The notes beneath the pieces were generated by a model. The model saw only the letters and a list, made by a program, of their open reading frames with translations, did no database searches and had not been told where the DNA came from. From Fibrobacteria bacterium GUT77 (GTDB lineage: Bacteria > Fibrobacterota > Chitinivibrionia > Chitinivibrionales > Chitinispirillaceae): a DNA stretch of 6,245 bases. Location: assembly GCA_001462255.1 (NCBI GenBank), contig LIUJ01000275.1:1-6245 (forward strand), in the 5' to 3' direction. Positions 6,147-6,245 of the stretch are shown piece after piece. The position numbers and the translations under genes are program-made. Every line of letters starts with the position of its first letter. Within the stretch, counting starts at the first letter, position 1.

Positions 6147-6245
6147 TGGTATCCGCCGATGTTCGTTAAAAGTCAAAGTCAAATAATTTAAATCAAAATC
6201 ATTTAAGGGGAGGGCTACGCCCTCCCTCGCTCCATAAAAATGGGC
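6147..6245 (-). other. Upstream intergenic region of the amidase-murI unit
   Basis: These 99 bases hold no gene. Read on the minus strand they run from a GC-rich hairpin (6208-6226) through an AT-rich tract (about 6181-6207) and a repeated TTTGACT-like stretch (6164-6178) to a weak ribosome-binding site GGCGGA, five bases before the ATG at 6146. The AT-rich tract is where a promoter would be expected, but I found no well-spaced -35/-10 pair. The upstream gene lies outside the window. Confidence 0.4.
6208..6226. repeat. Perfect 8-bp GC-rich palindrome with triloop
   Basis: GGGAGGGC (6208-6215) and GCCCTCCC (6219-6226) form a perfect stem with a TAC loop. Read on the minus strand the stem is followed by CTTAAATGATTTT, T-rich but not a clean T-run. 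It could be a weak terminator of an upstream minus-strand gene outside the window or a dispersed palindromic repeat. The second is favoured slightly, because another GC palindrome with a CTACG element lies at the other edge of the window. Confidence 0.5.

Noticed and set aside
6147..6182. Longer amidase N-terminus from a TTG at 6182
   Set aside because: It has no ribosome-binding site and would add 12 polar residues before a normal KK-plus-hydrophobic signal peptide. The ATG at 6146 has a weak GGCGGA site and starts the signal peptide properly.

Overview
The window is a compact, almost entirely coding bacterial segment with every real gene on the minus strand, so transcription runs from high to low coordinates. 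In transcription order it holds a secreted N-acetylmuramoyl-L-alanine amidase, glutamate racemase (murI), a YebC/TACO1-family translation factor, ruvC, a small toxin-antitoxin pair, ruvA and ruvB. No tRNA, rRNA, CRISPR array, insertion sequence or gene-free stretch above 300 bases is visible. The taxon cannot be fixed. The genome is moderately GC-rich in its core genes with AT-rich spacers. The amidase has an AMIN-like and a copper-amine-oxidase-N-like module, and the order yebC-ruvC-(x)-ruvA-ruvB is shared by several phyla. An uncultured diderm bacterium is a reasonable but weak guess.

Region 6245-3673 is peptidoglycan-related. A hairpin-bearing intergenic stretch leads into a 519-residue exported amidase, whose stop codon overlaps the GTG start of murI by one base. 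Glutamate racemase supplies D-glutamate for the stem peptide, and the amidase removes stem peptides from the glycan, so one coupled unit pairs wall synthesis with wall cleavage.

Region 3672-102 is the Holliday-junction resolution operon. After a 79-bp AT-rich spacer come yebC, then ruvC (resolvase), ruvA (junction-binding tetramer) and ruvB (AAA+ branch-migration motor). All catalytic and structural signature residues of the three Ruv proteins are present, so the system looks fully functional.

The unusual point is a RelE/ParE-type toxin-antitoxin module, about one-third GC, lying between ruvC and ruvA. Only 21 and 23 bases separate it from its neighbours. It looks like a horizontally acquired cassette that entered the operon without breaking either flanking gene and is now probably co-transcribed with it. 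Two GC-rich perfect palindromes sit at the edges of the window and look like dispersed REP-like elements. Otherwise this is an ordinary core-genome region, and I see no wholly new system.
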